This document shows positions 1-8,336 of a stretch of 64,000 nucleotides of DNA, piece by piece. Position numbers and translations under genes: made by a program. The notes beneath the pieces were generated by a model, which saw nothing but the letters and a program-made list of their open reading frames with translations, searched no databases and had not been told where the DNA came from. This DNA comes from Ruminococcus difficilis (GTDB lineage Bacteria; Bacillota_A; Clostridia; Oscillospirales; Acutalibacteraceae): NCBI RefSeq assembly GCF_016680995.1, contig NZ_JAEQMG010000048.1, positions 124,001 through 188,000 on the forward strand. Direction: 5' to 3'. How positions within the stretch are numbered: the stretch's first letter is position 1; every line of letters begins with the position of its first letter.

Positions 1-407
1 TCTCTTTCATTTTGATTCAAGACGAGCTGGATGCAATCGCGGGCATAATCCCTGCCCACCGTACACACCACGGCGGTGTCCGCGTCAAGGATGGAGTAGG
101 AGCCCATCAACACATCACCGCGAACCAAAAAACTGATCCCGCGGAAGCGGATCGACGCGCGGCCGCTGCCGACGGCGATATTCAGCCGCATACTCTCCCC
201 GCCCGCGCTGATACTGTACACCGACAGCGCGGTGAAGCCGAGAGAGCGGATCTTGCAGACGGTATTTCCGTCGGTATCGCAGATACGGATACTCTCGCCG
301 GAGGGATTGCGTTTGCCGGTCACCGTATAGCGGAGCCTGCCCTGTTCATCGGCGACCTGATACCGTGCGTTCAGTGTCGAAATATCACGTTGTAAATAGA
401 TTTTCAC
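1..407 (-). CDS. LURP-one-related (tubby-like fold) protein, C-terminus cut by window edge
   Basis: Partial gene reading leftward out of the window. The visible part encodes about 135 residues beginning MKIYLQRDISTL and continuing through short beta-strand-like stretches such as FTALSVYSI, GISFLVRG and GSYSILDAD. This pattern (KIYLxxD start, YTVTG, repeated strand-turn-strand) resembles LURP-one-related/DUF567 proteins, which adopt a tubby C-terminal-like barrel and have no well-established bacterial function. I place the start at a GTG with GGTGAT six bases upstream; an in-frame GTG four codons earlier is possible. The family call is from pattern only, and the C-terminal part cannot be seen. 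Confidence 0.5.
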   Translation of the reverse strand, partial: MKIYLQRDISTLNARYQVADEQGRLRYTVTGKRNPSGESIRICDTDGNTVCKIRSLGFTALSVYSISAGGESMRLNIAVGSGRASIRFRGISFLVRGDVLMGSYSILDADTAVVCTVGRDYARDCIQLVLNQNER

Positions 408-468
408 TGTTATCACCACGGATATTATTGGATTATTTCACCGATTCATGCAATGACTGATGCACTTC

Positions 469-1935
469 TTACAAAAGGCTCTTGCGGAAGGTACGTCCGA
501 ACAGGACGAAGGTACCGAGCGTGCTGTCGGGCTCGTATTTGACGAGGAAGCACGAGGTATATCCGAGTATCAGCCAGAAGAAAATGATCGTAAAGGTCGG
601 ATTGTACAGCAGTCCTACCTCGATGAACGAGTAGATCAGGTAGGAGCACAAGAACGAGTACATACACGGCAGCACGCTCTCATGCAGGCTGTCATCCCGA
701 AAGACGTGCATCGTGATATGCTTGAAGAACCGCAGTCCGAAGATACAGAACAGCACGAATCCGACCACGCCCGAGCATACCAGTATCGTGATATACCCGT
801 TGTGGAAGTCCGTCATGATGGGCGCCAGCGCTCCGTACTTATCCGAGAACTTGATACCGTCCTCAAAGATACGGGTACCGTATTCATAGATGTTGCCCTT
901 GCCGATACCGAGGATCGGATCCTGCAGGAACATCTTCGACGCCTGCTGCCAGAGCACAAAGCGTCCTGAATCGAGGTTGGCGTTCTCATGCTCAAAGGTC
1001 ACGGCTGCCTCGTCATGCGCGATCTTGTCCGTCACGGAATCGGCGGAGATAGACGATGATGATTCCGCATGATCCATGATCTGCACAAAGCCCGCCTGTG
1101 TGATGTTGCGCACAAAGAACATCGCCATCACGATGACCAGTCCCGCGGCAAGGCACGCGGCGGATTTAGAGATGATCTGCCACACGGTGAACTTCGACTC
1201 GGAGCCGAACATCTTGTATATCACAAAGAATATCGCGTATCCTATCAGCAGCACCAACGCGCCGTTGGAATCACACAGCAGCAGCGAGATCCCGTTGACC
1301 GCGATACATGAGCCGATCCAGATACGGCTGACGCGCTCGCGTCCCGATATCGCGATGAAGTCTTTTTTGAGCAGCATATGACAGCAGAAGATCGCCACTA
1401 CCGCGACAAATCCGAGCAGATTCGGATTGATAAACATGCCGTCAAAGCGGTTCTCATATACAATGAACTTGAACCACAAGACCTCAAAGCTGATCTCCGC
1501 CATCAAAAACGCCAGTCCGAGGATACCCAGCACCGTGGTGGTATAGACGATAAAGCGGCAGATAGAATACAGCTCGCGGCGGAAGTTAAGGTGCTTTTCG
1601 GTATGTACGGAATAGAACACAAAGAAGCACATCGCCACATGCAGCAGCATGACCAGATTGTAGGCGTTATACAGGAACGAGCTCGCCAGATGGACGATCA
1701 TCGTCACGAGCGAGGTCACCACAAACGCGAACAGCCATAAGCCGTAACGCGTTTTCAGGATCGTTCGATGCTTGACCGCGTTATAACACATGAGGAATAC
1801 GCCCCAGACAAACAGCACGGCAAGCACCGCGTAGGCGGGGATCAGTATGAAAGACAAGTTACTGCAGAACATACAGATCACATAGCTGCGCCGAAACAAC
1901 GAGGTATCCAAAAGCACCTTTTTGAACTTACTCAT
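469..1935 (-). CDS. O-antigen ligase / Wzy-like polysaccharide polymerase
   Basis: Integral membrane protein of 488 residues with roughly a dozen hydrophobic segments and one large extracytoplasmic loop in the second half (about residues 280-370), the usual layout of O-antigen ligase/Wzy family proteins. The family signature around DSNGALVLLIG and the loop motif DPILGIGKGN support the assignment. Such proteins polymerise or transfer lipid-linked glycans at the outer face of the cytoplasmic membrane, so a role in capsule or wall polysaccharide is likely. The ATG at 1935 has GAGG six bases upstream and is preferred over the in-frame TTG at 1947. It lies just downstream of the sugar transferase, in the same direction. 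Ligase versus polymerase cannot be decided from sequence. Confidence 0.8.
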   Translation of the reverse strand: MSKFKKVLLDTSLFRRSYVICMFCSNLSFILIPAYAVLAVLFVWGVFLMCYNAVKHRTILKTRYGLWLFAFVVTSLVTMIVHLASSFLYNAYNLVMLLHVAMCFFVFYSVHTEKHLNFRRELYSICRFIVYTTTVLGILGLAFLMAEISFEVLWFKFIVYENRFDGMFINPNLLGFVAVVAIFCCHMLLKKDFIAISGRERVSRIWIGSCIAVNGISLLLCDSNGALVLLIGYAIFFVIYKMFGSESKFTVWQIISKSAACLAAGLVIVMAMFFVRNITQAGFVQIMDHAESSSSISADSVTDKIAHDEAAVTFEHENANLDSGRFVLWQQASKMFLQDPILGIGKGNIYEYGTRIFEDGIKFSDKYGALAPIMTDFHNGYITILVCSGVVGFVLFCIFGLRFFKHITMHVFRDDSLHESVLPCMYSFLCSYLIYSFIEVGLLYNPTFTIIFFWLILGYTSCFLVKYEPDSTLGTFVLFGRTFRKSLL

Positions 1936-1981
1936 AACCATCCTCAACTAAAAGGCAATGCCGCAAATCGACAGATACGGA

Positions 1982-2044
1982 TCGCCGGTAAAAACATTCT
2001 TCCCATCAGATCAACCGTCTGATATCAGTCGCCGGTAAAAACAT
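1982..2044. repeat. 16-bp direct repeat at the 3' end of the sugar transferase gene
   Basis: TCGCCGGTAAAAACAT occurs at 1982-1997 and again at 2029-2044. The second copy is the last codons and stop region of the sugar transferase gene; the first lies in the spacer before the ligase gene. It may mark a small local duplication. Confidence 0.7.
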
Positions 2045-2726
2045 GCTTGACCGTGGATAACATCAGGTAGAGATCCCGTCGAAAACCGAACCGATAGAGA
2101 TACTTGAGATTATACCTCATCTTTTTCGGGAGGATCTCTTCCACATAGATGCGATCCACCTCATCGGGATCGCTGACGTCGCCGATCATCGCGTCCTCAT
2201 CCTTGAAGCGGATGGAGGCGAGCGAGGTGATGCCGGCGGGCATCAAAAGCGTCGCCATCATCTCGGGCGTGTACCGCTCCACATACTTGACGACCTCGGG
2301 GCGTGTGCCGACAAAGCTCATCTTGCCGGAGAGCACATGGAACACCTGCGGCAGTTCATCCAGACGGAACTTGCGCAGGGTCTTGCCGATACCGGTCACG
2401 CGGTTATCGTTTGCCGAGGTGACCAGCGCGCCCTTTTGATCGGCGCCCACCGTCATGGTGCGGAACTTCCAAATCTTAAAACGGCGGTTGTTGGTCGTGA
2501 CGCGCATCTGCTTATAGAGCACGGGACCCTTGGAGGTCAGCTTGATGATGATCGCGATCACCGCCATCGGCAGGATCAGCAGTACGATCATGATCAGCGA
2601 CAGGATGATATCCATCACGCGCTTCATCACCAAACTCGGTCGTTTTTTATCCAGAATTTCATAGTATTTTTTTACCTCATCACATTGAAGCTTTCGAGGT
2701 AATTTTTCAAACGGTAAAAGAATCAT
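2025..2726 (-). CDS. Polyprenyl-phosphate sugar transferase (initiating glycosyl-1-phosphate transferase)
   Basis: A 233-residue protein of the bacterial sugar transferase family (WbaP/PglC type), which transfers a sugar-1-phosphate from a nucleotide sugar to undecaprenyl phosphate and so starts repeat-unit synthesis. Visible features: a basic stretch followed by one hydrophobic hairpin (about residues 35-60), then the family motifs KFRTM, the Asp-Glu pair in RLDELPQ, SFVGTRPE and the C-terminal PAGITSLASIRF. The ATG at 2726 is preceded by GGAGG at ideal spacing; an in-frame upstream codon at 2759 lacks this. It has its own strong sigma-A promoter and precedes the O-antigen ligase-like gene, so the two probably form a polysaccharide operon that continues leftward. 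Confidence 0.92.
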   Translation of the reverse strand: MILLPFEKLPRKLQCDEVKKYYEILDKKRPSLVMKRVMDIILSLIMIVLLILPMAVIAIIIKLTSKGPVLYKQMRVTTNNRRFKIWKFRTMTVGADQKGALVTSANDNRVTGIGKTLRKFRLDELPQVFHVLSGKMSFVGTRPEVVKYVERYTPEMMATLLMPAGITSLASIRFKDEDAMIGDVSDPDEVDRIYVEEILPKKMRYNLKYLYRFGFRRDLYLMLSTVKHVFTGD

Positions 2727-2797
2727 AATGCCTCCGAACTCAACGGTTCCGTCATACAAATACTTTCATTCATTACTATGCGGTAATGATTCCATAC

Positions 2798-2813
2798 TAT
2801 TCAACGTTGAATA
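2798..2813. promoter_or_regulatory. 16-bp perfect palindrome in sugar transferase leader
   Basis: TATTCAACGTTGAATA reads the same on both strands. It sits just downstream of the -10 box of the sugar transferase promoter (2833-2838), within the expected start of the transcript, a position typical for a repressor operator. No regulator can be named. Confidence 0.45.
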
Positions 2814-2832
2814 AAAGCCTATAATCTTAATT

Positions 2833-2861
2833 ATTATACTATATTTCGCCGTTTTTTTCAA
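2833..2861 (-). promoter_or_regulatory. Sigma-A promoter for the sugar transferase
   Basis: On the minus strand, -35 TTGAAA (2861-2856), 17-bp spacer, -10 TATAAT (2838-2833). This gives a leader of about 100 nt before the ATG at 2726. Confidence 0.8.
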
Positions 2862-2961
2862 TATATTCTCAAAAAAACTATGCCAAAAACGCCCCGAAAA
2901 AACAATTAATTGTCAACGAGATAAATCCATGATTTTTATTGTGAAATCTTACAAAAATCTC

Positions 2962-2990
2962 TTGACTTCGCGCCGATGTCATAGTAAAAT
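2962..2990 (+). promoter_or_regulatory. Sigma-A promoter for the DUF1292 gene
   Basis: TTGACT at 2962-2967, 17-bp spacer, TAAAAT at 2985-2990. The start codon is about 65 nt downstream. Confidence 0.8.
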
Positions 2991-3059
2991 CATATTAAAG
3001 AAAGTTAAGGCAAACCGCACATCTGAATCATGCGGGATCGCCTTAGTTTGAGGTAATGA

Positions 3060-3374
3060 ATGGACAATAATTACAAGCCCGATTTGATCACCCTGATCGA
3101 TGAGGACAATGTGGAACACAACTTTGAGATCCTCGATACCATCGAAAACGAAAAAGGCGTTTTCTACGCGCTCTACCCCATCTACGACAACGCGAAGGAC
3201 AGTGTAGATGACAGCGGCGAGTACTACATCATGGAGGTCATCGAAGAAGACGGCGAGGAACAGCTCGCCGAGGTTCAGGATGAGGCTCTGCTAGATGAAC
3301 TCAGCGCGATCTTTGAAAAGCGTTTTGAAGAGCTTTTCGACGACGTCGAGGAAGAAAACGAGGAAAAGAAATAA
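3060..3374 (+). CDS. DUF1292 domain-containing protein
   Basis: Small, very acidic protein of 104 residues. The core (ITLIDEDNVEHNFEILDTI, then YALYPI and EYYIMEVIEEDGEEQL) is the DUF1292 pattern, a short all-beta family found widely in Firmicutes, often near yrrK/ruvX or rny-type genes; its function is unknown. The C-terminus is a Glu/Lys-rich tail after FEKRFEELFDDVEE. The ATG has GAGG six bases upstream and a clear promoter. Here it stands alone, followed two bases after its stop by a palindromic element and then 6S RNA. The usual neighbours are absent, so context gives no further hint. Confidence 0.85.
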   Translation: MDNNYKPDLITLIDEDNVEHNFEILDTIENEKGVFYALYPIYDNAKDSVDDSGEYYIMEVIEEDGEEQLAEVQDEALLDELSAIFEKRFEELFDDVEEENEEKK

Positions 3375-3376
3375 TA

Positions 3377-3461
3377 AAAGGCTCCTTTTGGTAAAAGGAG
3401 CTGTCAGCGCAAGCTGACTGAGGAATTGTACCATTGATCGAGCGTCAGCGAGATACCTATT
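3377..3461. repeat. Two-hairpin intergenic element, copy A1
   Basis: Begins two bases after the DUF1292 stop codon. It has a first hairpin (GGCTCC...GGAGC), a second hairpin with stem GTCAGC/GCTGAC, then the tail GAGGAATTGTA and CGAGCGTCAGCGAG. The same layout recurs at 43128-43210, where the second stem is GTCGCC/GGCGAC. Confidence 0.85.
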
Positions 3462-3484
3462 CCGCAGGCGTTCACACTCACGTC

Positions 3485-3673
3485 AACATCCTGCCTGACC
3501 CGCGTATCGGTCGCAAATAACCCTACAACATTTAAATCGGGAGCTTAGCTCCTTCGGCGGTGTGCAGACCTCCCATCCTTTTGGACGAAGGGAGCCTAAA
3601 GCCGCAGGGCGGGCACCCACCTGTCATCGTGTAGGCAGGTTATCTCAAGGCCGTTACGGTCAGGCGGGATACC
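3485..3673 (+). ncRNA. ssrS: 6S RNA
   Basis: A non-coding stretch of about 190 nt that folds as a long hairpin. The closing stem pairs ATCCTGCCTGACC (3488-3500) with GGTCAGGCGGGAT (3658-3670). The strand 3' of the central bubble carries GGAGCCTAAAGCCGCA followed by GGGCGGGCACCCACCTG and a small hairpin ending CAGGTTATC. This matches the conserved order in known 6S RNAs (compare AGCCTTAAAACTGC then a CACC-led hairpin in the E. coli RNA). 6S RNA mimics an open promoter and sequesters the housekeeping RNA polymerase holoenzyme. Exact ends are uncertain and I could not pick a convincing promoter. Repeat elements flank it on both sides. Confidence 0.82.
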
Positions 3674-3693
3674 TTTAAAAAGCTCACACCATC

Positions 3694-3856
3694 AGCCTTC
3701 CCCTTGAGGGGAAGGTGGGCAATTTGCCATACAAGGCAAATTGGTCGGATGAGGTGAAAGCCCTTCCGATTCATCAATCAACGGCATGAGGATAATACGT
3801 TTCCACCTCATCCGTCTCGCTTAACCGCTCGACACCTTCCCCTCAAGGGGAAGGCT
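3694..3856. repeat. Inverted-arm two-hairpin element, copy B1
   Basis: Left arm: AGCCTTCCCCTTGAGGGGAA hairpin, a second hairpin with stem CAATTTGCC/GGCAAATTG, then the tail TCGGATGAGGTG. Right arm is the inverse: CCACCTCATCCG, a variable part, then the CCTTCCCCTCAAGGGGAAGG hairpin. The whole is about 160 bp, non-coding, between 6S RNA and gpsA. A related arm lies at 10601-10665. Confidence 0.85.
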
Positions 3857-3889
3857 TTTTCACATCTAACCAATTTGAAGGAGATAAAT

Positions 3890-4852
3890 ATGAAGATTTC
3901 TGTTTTAGGCTGCGGACGCTGGGGCAGCTGTATCGCGTGGTACCTCGACCGCATTGGTCACGAGGTGGTATCCTGCGGACTCGAAAACGCCCCCGAACTG
4001 CAACAGCTCCTCAAAACCCATCATAACGACTATCTCACCTACCCCGAGAGCATCACCGTCACCTATGACCACCAATTCGCCATCGAGCGCGCCGAGGTGA
4101 TCGTGATCTCTATCTCCGCGCAGTATCTGCGCGACTATATGCAGACCATCACGCAATATGATCTTGACGGCAAGATCATCGTGCTGTGCATGAAGGGTAT
4201 CGAGGAAAGCACCGGCAAGCGTCTGACGCAGGTCGTGGGCGACTTTGTGGATACCGATAAAACGCCTGTCGCCGTATGGGTCGGTCCCGGTCATCCGCAG
4301 GACTATGTCAAGGGCATCCCGAACTGCATGGTCATCGACTCCGAGAACGAGGAAGTCAAAAGCAAGCTGGTACATAGCTTCAACAGCGAGCTGATCCGCT
4401 TCTATCTGGGCACCGATCTGATCGGTTCCGAGATCGGCGCGGCGGCAAAGAATGTCGTCGGTATCGCCGCGGGTATGCTCGACGGAGCGGGCTGCACCTC
4501 CATCAAGGGCGCTTTGATGGCACGCGGTACGCGCGAGGTCGCAAGGCTGATCAAGGCCGCCGGCGGCAACGAGCTCTCCGCCTACGGACTGTGCCACTTA
4601 GGCGACTACGAAGCGACCCTGTTCTCTCCGTGGAGCCATAACAGACGCTTCGGCGAAATGTTCATCAAGGGCGAGAAATTCGAGAAGCTCGCCGAGGGTG
4701 TGATGACCAGCAAGGCGATGCTCCGACTCGGCGAACAGCTCGGCGTCGATCTGCCGATCACCACCGCCGTCTATCGGATCCTGTTTGAAAACAGCAGTGC
4801 CAAGGAGGAACTCTCCGCCCTCTTCACTCGCTCGATCAAAGAAGAGTTTTAA
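3890..4852 (+). CDS. gpsA: NAD(P)H-dependent glycerol-3-phosphate dehydrogenase
   Basis: A 320-residue cytosolic enzyme that reduces dihydroxyacetone phosphate to sn-glycerol-3-phosphate, the backbone for phospholipids. The N-terminal dinucleotide motif GCGRWG (residues 7-12) opens the Rossmann domain; WVGPGHP in mid-protein replaces the more common LSGPSFA-type stretch; GAAAKNVVGIAAG carries the catalytic lysine; and the family segment GLGDxxxT appears as HLGDYEATLFS. The length is slightly below the usual 330-340. The ATG at 3890 has AAGGAG at ideal spacing; an in-frame TTG fifteen bases upstream lies over that ribosome site and is rejected. It is monocistronic, ended by a strong terminator. 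The HP substitution in the NAD loop and the ATLFS segment suggest a divergent clostridial subgroup. Confidence 0.9.
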   Translation: MKISVLGCGRWGSCIAWYLDRIGHEVVSCGLENAPELQQLLKTHHNDYLTYPESITVTYDHQFAIERAEVIVISISAQYLRDYMQTITQYDLDGKIIVLCMKGIEESTGKRLTQVVGDFVDTDKTPVAVWVGPGHPQDYVKGIPNCMVIDSENEEVKSKLVHSFNSELIRFYLGTDLIGSEIGAAAKNVVGIAAGMLDGAGCTSIKGALMARGTREVARLIKAAGGNELSAYGLCHLGDYEATLFSPWSHNRRFGEMFIKGEKFEKLAEGVMTSKAMLRLGEQLGVDLPITTAVYRILFENSSAKEELSALFTRSIKEEF

Positions 4853-4903
4853 TTCTGTATTAGAATTCTTAATTGGAATTATATTTCTTTATAACAACAC
4901 AAG

Positions 4904-4940
4904 AACGGCTGTCTGATCTTTCAGACAGCCGTTGTTTTTT
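4904..4940 (+). terminator. Rho-independent terminator of gpsA
   Basis: AACGGCTGTCTG pairs with CAGACAGCCGTT across a four-base loop and is followed by GTTTTTTTC. Confidence 0.92.
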
Positions 4941-4972
4941 TCATCATCGTCATTTTAAGAGCTCGACACGCA

Positions 4973-5098
4973 TGTCACCCGTAGCAATCCCATTAAGCGA
5001 GACTTCACTGCAAGCGATTTCTCCGACAAGGGGATTGCCACAGCCTGCCTCTTCGAGGCACCTCTCTAACCGAGAGGCTTCGGGCTTCGCAATGACAG
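4973..5098. repeat. Inverted-arm element of the TGAGATTGCCAC/CGCAATGAC family, copy C1
   Basis: The right arm reads GGGGATTGCCACAG ... CTTCGCAATGACA with internal hairpins (CCTC/GAGG pairs). The left arm TGTCACCCGTAGCAATCCC is its degenerate inverse. Located between convergent gpsA and the CotF gene. Shorter relatives are at 5659, 12304, 36431 and 36490. Confidence 0.75.
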
Positions 5099-5115
5099 AA
5101 TGATTGTTGCGCTTT

Positions 5116-5367
5116 TTACTGTGCGGTCGCGAACTTCTGTTTGAGTTGGTCGATCTTGGTCTGCTCGACATCACAGACATTGTACCAGCCCTTGTTCGTC
5201 ATCTTGGTATAGATCTCATCCTGCATGGACAGGGAGTCGTCGAGCGCGGAGTTGAACGCGCCGAGCACGTTCTGTGTCGCGGATTCGACCGCGCCGTGCA
5301 GGTACAGGTCACAGCAGCCCTTTTCGAGCATCAGCAGGTTTTGCATCAGGTTCTTATCATCCATCAT
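5116..5367 (-). CDS. Spore coat protein, CotF family
   Basis: An 83-residue helical protein. MDDKNLMQNLLMLEKGCCDLY and HGAVESATQNVLGAFNSAL are typical of the Coat_F/CotF-like family, small ferritin-like helical proteins of the spore coat in Clostridia and Bacilli. An AAGGAGG site lies four bases before the first of two consecutive ATG codons and seven before the second, so translation may begin at 5364 instead. It follows a smaller gene of similar type by nine bases, and both sit behind a predicted sigma-E-type promoter. This agrees with expression in the mother cell during sporulation. Confidence 0.85.
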   Translation of the reverse strand: MMDDKNLMQNLLMLEKGCCDLYLHGAVESATQNVLGAFNSALDDSLSMQDEIYTKMTNKGWYNVCDVEQTKIDQLKQKFATAQ

Positions 5368-5376
5368 GGTTCCTCC

Positions 5377-5550
5377 TTACAGCAGTGAATAGAAGCGGTC
5401 GAAGATCCGGGAATGGCGGGTGGTCAGATCCTCTACGCAGGTTTTCAGCTCAGGATCGCTGAGATTTTGGGCGGTTTCCTTACACTTCTGTTGAAAATAC
5501 TGCTCATGTCCGAGGGCGTCCTCGATATAGAGCAACTCTTTATCGGTCAT
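5377..5550 (-). CDS. Small CotF-like spore coat-associated protein
   Basis: A 57-residue gene reading MTDKELLYIEDALGHEQYF, then a helical segment and the end RHSRIFDRFYSLL. The opening resembles the short clostridial coat proteins that accompany CotF, which begin with TDKELLxxxED and carry a conserved His. The ATG at 5550 has GGAGG seven bases upstream, so the longer open frame that continues upstream is not the gene. It is the first gene of a two-gene unit with the 83-residue CotF gene and is preceded by a sigma-E-like promoter. Function is inferred from context and composition only. Confidence 0.75.
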   Translation of the reverse strand: MTDKELLYIEDALGHEQYFQQKCKETAQNLSDPELKTCVEDLTTRHSRIFDRFYSLL

Positions 5551-5578
5551 ATCATTACCTCCGTTTGATTTGGTAATG

Positions 5579-5607
5579 ATAGTATGAGCAAGATGAAAAA
5601 GAATATT
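5579..5607 (-). promoter_or_regulatory. Predicted sigma-E (sporulation) promoter for the CotF pair
   Basis: On the minus strand, AATATTC (5607-5601), about 14 bases, then CATACTAT (5586-5579). This fits the known sigma-E pattern ATATT-N14-CATACAnT with one mismatch, and lies 29 nt before the first gene's start. Confidence 0.6.
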
Positions 5608-5615
5608 CCTGTTTA

Positions 5616-5654
5616 CAAAAAATCGGCGGCACGACCTGTTACAGTCGTGCCGCC
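5616..5654 (-). terminator. Terminator of the ctsR-clpC operon
   Basis: Minus strand: GGCGGCACGAC pairs with GTCGTGCCGCC, followed by GATTTTTTG. It lies between the end of clpC and the CotF promoter. Confidence 0.9.
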
Positions 5655-5658
5655 TTGG

Positions 5659-5706
5659 TTGAGATTGCCACGCCGCCGACGCGCGCGTCCGCTCCTCGCA
5701 ATGACA
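5659..5706. repeat. TGAGATTGCCAC/CGCAATGAC element, copy C2
   Basis: TTGAGATTGCCACG at the left and CTCGCAATGACA at the right, with a GC-rich variable middle; ends 14 bases before the clpC stop codon. Confidence 0.75.
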
Positions 5707-5719
5707 ATCCGTAAAGACA

Positions 5720-8158
5720 TTATTCTTCTGCGGAATTAAACGTGAATTGTTCGCCGTCGTGATCGCAGGTGATCGGCTTGGTGCTGTCGAAGTCGGGCTC
5801 GAGCATCCGCTCACTGAGCTTATCCTCGATGTTGGTGACGATCGCGCGGCGCAGGGGACGCGCGCCGTAGGTATCGTCAAAGCCCTCGTCAGCGATCTTC
5901 TCGACCGCCTTATCGGTGAAGGTGATCGTCACGCCGAGCGACTCCAGACGCTTGGTGAGCGTGTTCAGCATCAATCTCGCGATTTGTTCGATCTCGGGCT
6001 TGGTGAGCTTATTGAACACGATGATATCGTCCACACGGTTGAGGAACTCGGGACGGAACACCTGCTTGAGCTCGCTCATCACCAGCTCGCGGACGTCGAC
6101 GTCTTTTCTGCTGTCGTCAGCGTTATTATTGAATCCCAGAACGCCCGCGTTCTCGGTAATCTTGCGCGCGCCGACGTTCGAGGTCATGATGATGATGGTG
6201 TTCTTGAAGTCGACCGTGCGACCCTGACTGTCCGTCAAACGACCGTCCTCGAGGATCTGCAGGAGCATATTGAACACATCGGGATGCGCTTTTTCGATCT
6301 CGTCAAAGAGAACCACCGAATAGGGCTTGCGGCGCACCGCTTCGGTCAGCTGACCGCCCTCGTCGTAGCCGACATAGCCGGGAGGTGAACCGACCAGACG
6401 AGATACCGTGTGCTTCTCCATATACTCGCTCATATCGAGGCGGAGCATGGCGTTCTCGTCGCCGAACATTGCCTGTGCCAGCGCCTTGCAAAGCTCTGTC
6501 TTACCGACGCCGGTGGGGCCGAGGAAGATGAAGGAGCCGGTAGGACGCTTGGGATCCTTGATGCCGACTCTGCCGCGGCGGATCGCTCTGGAAACGGCTG
6601 AAACCGCTTCATCCTGACCGATCACACGCTCATGCAGGATCTTTTCCATATTGAGCAGGCGATCGGATTCCTCACGCGTCAGCTCAACAACGGGGATGTT
6701 CGTCCATGCGGATACGATCGCGGCGATGTCCTCGGCGCTGACCTCATGGTCGCTCTCCTTGGTGCTCTCCTCCCAACCCGATTTTGCTTTTTCGAGCTGT
6801 TCGGAAATGTTCTTTTGCTCGTCGCGCAGCTGTGCCGCACGCTCAAAATCCTGCTCGCTGATCGCGGCGGTCTTTTCGCTTTCGAGCTGTTCGAGTTCCG
6901 CTTCAAGATCCTTGATCTCGTTCGGATAGGTCAAAGCACTCAGGCGCACCTTGGAAGCCGCCTCGTCGACCAGATCGATCGCCTTGTCGGGCAGATAGCG
7001 GTCGGCGATATAGCGGGAGCTGAGCGTGACAGCCGCCTCGATCGCCTCATCGGAGATCTTGACCTTGTGATGGGCTTCATAGCGGTCGCGCAGACCCTTG
7101 AGGATCTCGATCGCGTCCTCCTCGCTCGGCTCACCGACCTTGACAGGCTGGAAACGACGCTCCAAAGCGGCGTCCTTCTCGATATACTTGCGGTACTCCT
7201 CGAGGGTCGTTGCGCCGATGACCTGGAAGTCGCCGCGTGCCAGTGAGGGCTTGAGGATGTTTGCCGCGTCGGCACTGCCTTCCGCCGCGCCCGCGCCGAT
7301 GATGGTATGCAGCTCGTCGATAAAGAGGATGATGTTCTTGCTCTTTTTGACCTCGTCGATCGCGTTCTTGATGCGATCCTCGAATTCGCCGCGGTACTTG
7401 GTGCCCGCGACCATACCGGTGAGATCGAGCGCTACCACGCGCTTGTCGCGCAGGTGCTCAGGCACCTCGCCGTTGGCAATCTTCAGCGCCAGACCTTCGG
7501 CGATCGCGGTCTTGCCGACGCCGGGCTCACCGATCAGGCAGGGGTTGTTCTTGGTACGGCGGGAGAGGATCTGGATGATACGGCGTATCTCTTCATCCCT
7601 GCCGATGACGGGGTCGATCTCGCCGTTTTTCGCCGCCTTGGTCAGATCGCGAGAGAAGCTGTCGAGCGCCTTGCTTTCGCCGTCACCGGACGAAGCGCCG
7701 TTGTTCTCAAAGCCGTTTTGCTGTTCATTCTCAAGATTCGCGCTCATATGGTCGGCGATGGTCTGAGGGGTAACGCCGAGAGCGCGCAGATAACGGATCG
7801 CGTAGCTGTCGCGGTCGGACAACAGGGCGATCAACAGATGCTCGGTGCCAACATAGCCGGAACCGGTGCGTGCCGAATACATCACGGCGGTCTGCATCAC
7901 GCGCTTGGTGCGCGGCGTAAAATCATTCGGAGTCAGGGCGACGGTGCCGTTGTTGCTGTCCATCATCGCCTCTAACTTTTCGGCGGTAACGCCGCTGTCA
8001 CGCAGCGCGGTATATGCGACGCCGCTGTTTTCCTTGCACAGACCCAAGAGGATATGCTCGGAACCGATATAGGTTTGACCGAGGTTTTCGGCGCTTTCAA
8101 TCGCCAGATTCAGCGCCTTGTTTGCTTTTTCCGTAAAGCCTTTGAATGTGTATTTCAT
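5720..8158 (-). CDS. clpC: ATP-dependent Clp protease ATP-binding subunit ClpC
   Basis: An 812-residue Hsp100 unfoldase that threads substrates into ClpP for general and phospho-arginine-directed proteolysis. Order of parts: double Clp_N repeat (1-145), first AAA module with Walker A GEPGVGKT at 210-217, a middle region with a UVR-like segment around [11 protein letters not shown] (437), second AAA module with Walker A GPTGVGKT near 547 and the [13 protein letters not shown] pore-loop stretch, then the C-terminal ClpB D2-small domain. The length is normal for ClpC. AGGAGG precedes the ATG. It is the last gene of the ctsR operon but is separated from mcsB by a 160-bp heptamer-ended repeat element. 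Regulation by CtsR is expected. Confidence 0.97.
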   Translation of the reverse strand: MKYTFKGFTEKANKALNLAIESAENLGQTYIGSEHILLGLCKENSGVAYTALRDSGVTAEKLEAMMDSNNGTVALTPNDFTPRTKRVMQTAVMYSARTGSGYVGTEHLLIALLSDRDSYAIRYLRALGVTPQTIADHMSANLENEQQNGFENNGASSGDGESKALDSFSRDLTKAAKNGEIDPVIGRDEEIRRIIQILSRRTKNNPCLIGEPGVGKTAIAEGLALKIANGEVPEHLRDKRVVALDLTGMVAGTKYRGEFEDRIKNAIDEVKKSKNIILFIDELHTIIGAGAAEGSADAANILKPSLARGDFQVIGATTLEEYRKYIEKDAALERRFQPVKVGEPSEEDAIEILKGLRDRYEAHHKVKISDEAIEAAVTLSSRYIADRYLPDKAIDLVDEAASKVRLSALTYPNEIKDLEAELEQLESEKTAAISEQDFERAAQLRDEQKNISEQLEKAKSGWEESTKESDHEVSAEDIAAIVSAWTNIPVVELTREESDRLLNMEKILHERVIGQDEAVSAVSRAIRRGRVGIKDPKRPTGSFIFLGPTGVGKTELCKALAQAMFGDENAMLRLDMSEYMEKHTVSRLVGSPPGYVGYDEGGQLTEAVRRKPYSVVLFDEIEKAHPDVFNMLLQILEDGRLTDSQGRTVDFKNTIIIMTSNVGARKITENAGVLGFNNNADDSRKDVDVRELVMSELKQVFRPEFLNRVDDIIVFNKLTKPEIEQIARLMLNTLTKRLESLGVTITFTDKAVEKIADEGFDDTYGARPLRRAIVTNIEDKLSERMLEPDFDSTKPITCDHDGEQFTFNSAEE

Positions 8159-8175
8159 ATACCTTACCTCCTTTT

Positions 8176-8336
8176 AGTGACCAGTGACCAGTGGTCAGTG
8201 GTCAGTTGTTATTATCCATACAGTAATCTAAAAGTAATCTGCTGCTATCAAAATACAAGTATCAAATAACGAAACAAATAATTGAATAGTTATCATTACA
8301 TTCTACTGATCACCGGTCACTGACCACTGATCACTG
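8176..8336. repeat. Heptamer-ended inverted element, copy D1
   Basis: Left end: four 7-bp units (GTGACCA twice, then GTGGTCA twice). Right end: inverse units (CACTGACCACTGATCACTG). The AT-rich centre has no coding potential. It fills the mcsB-clpC gap and its right edge touches the mcsB stop codon with no spare base. Confidence 0.8.

Noticed and set aside
8176..8336. Heptamer-ended regions as insertion sequences
   Set aside because: No transposase frame inside and lengths under 200 bp; at most they are non-autonomous elements.
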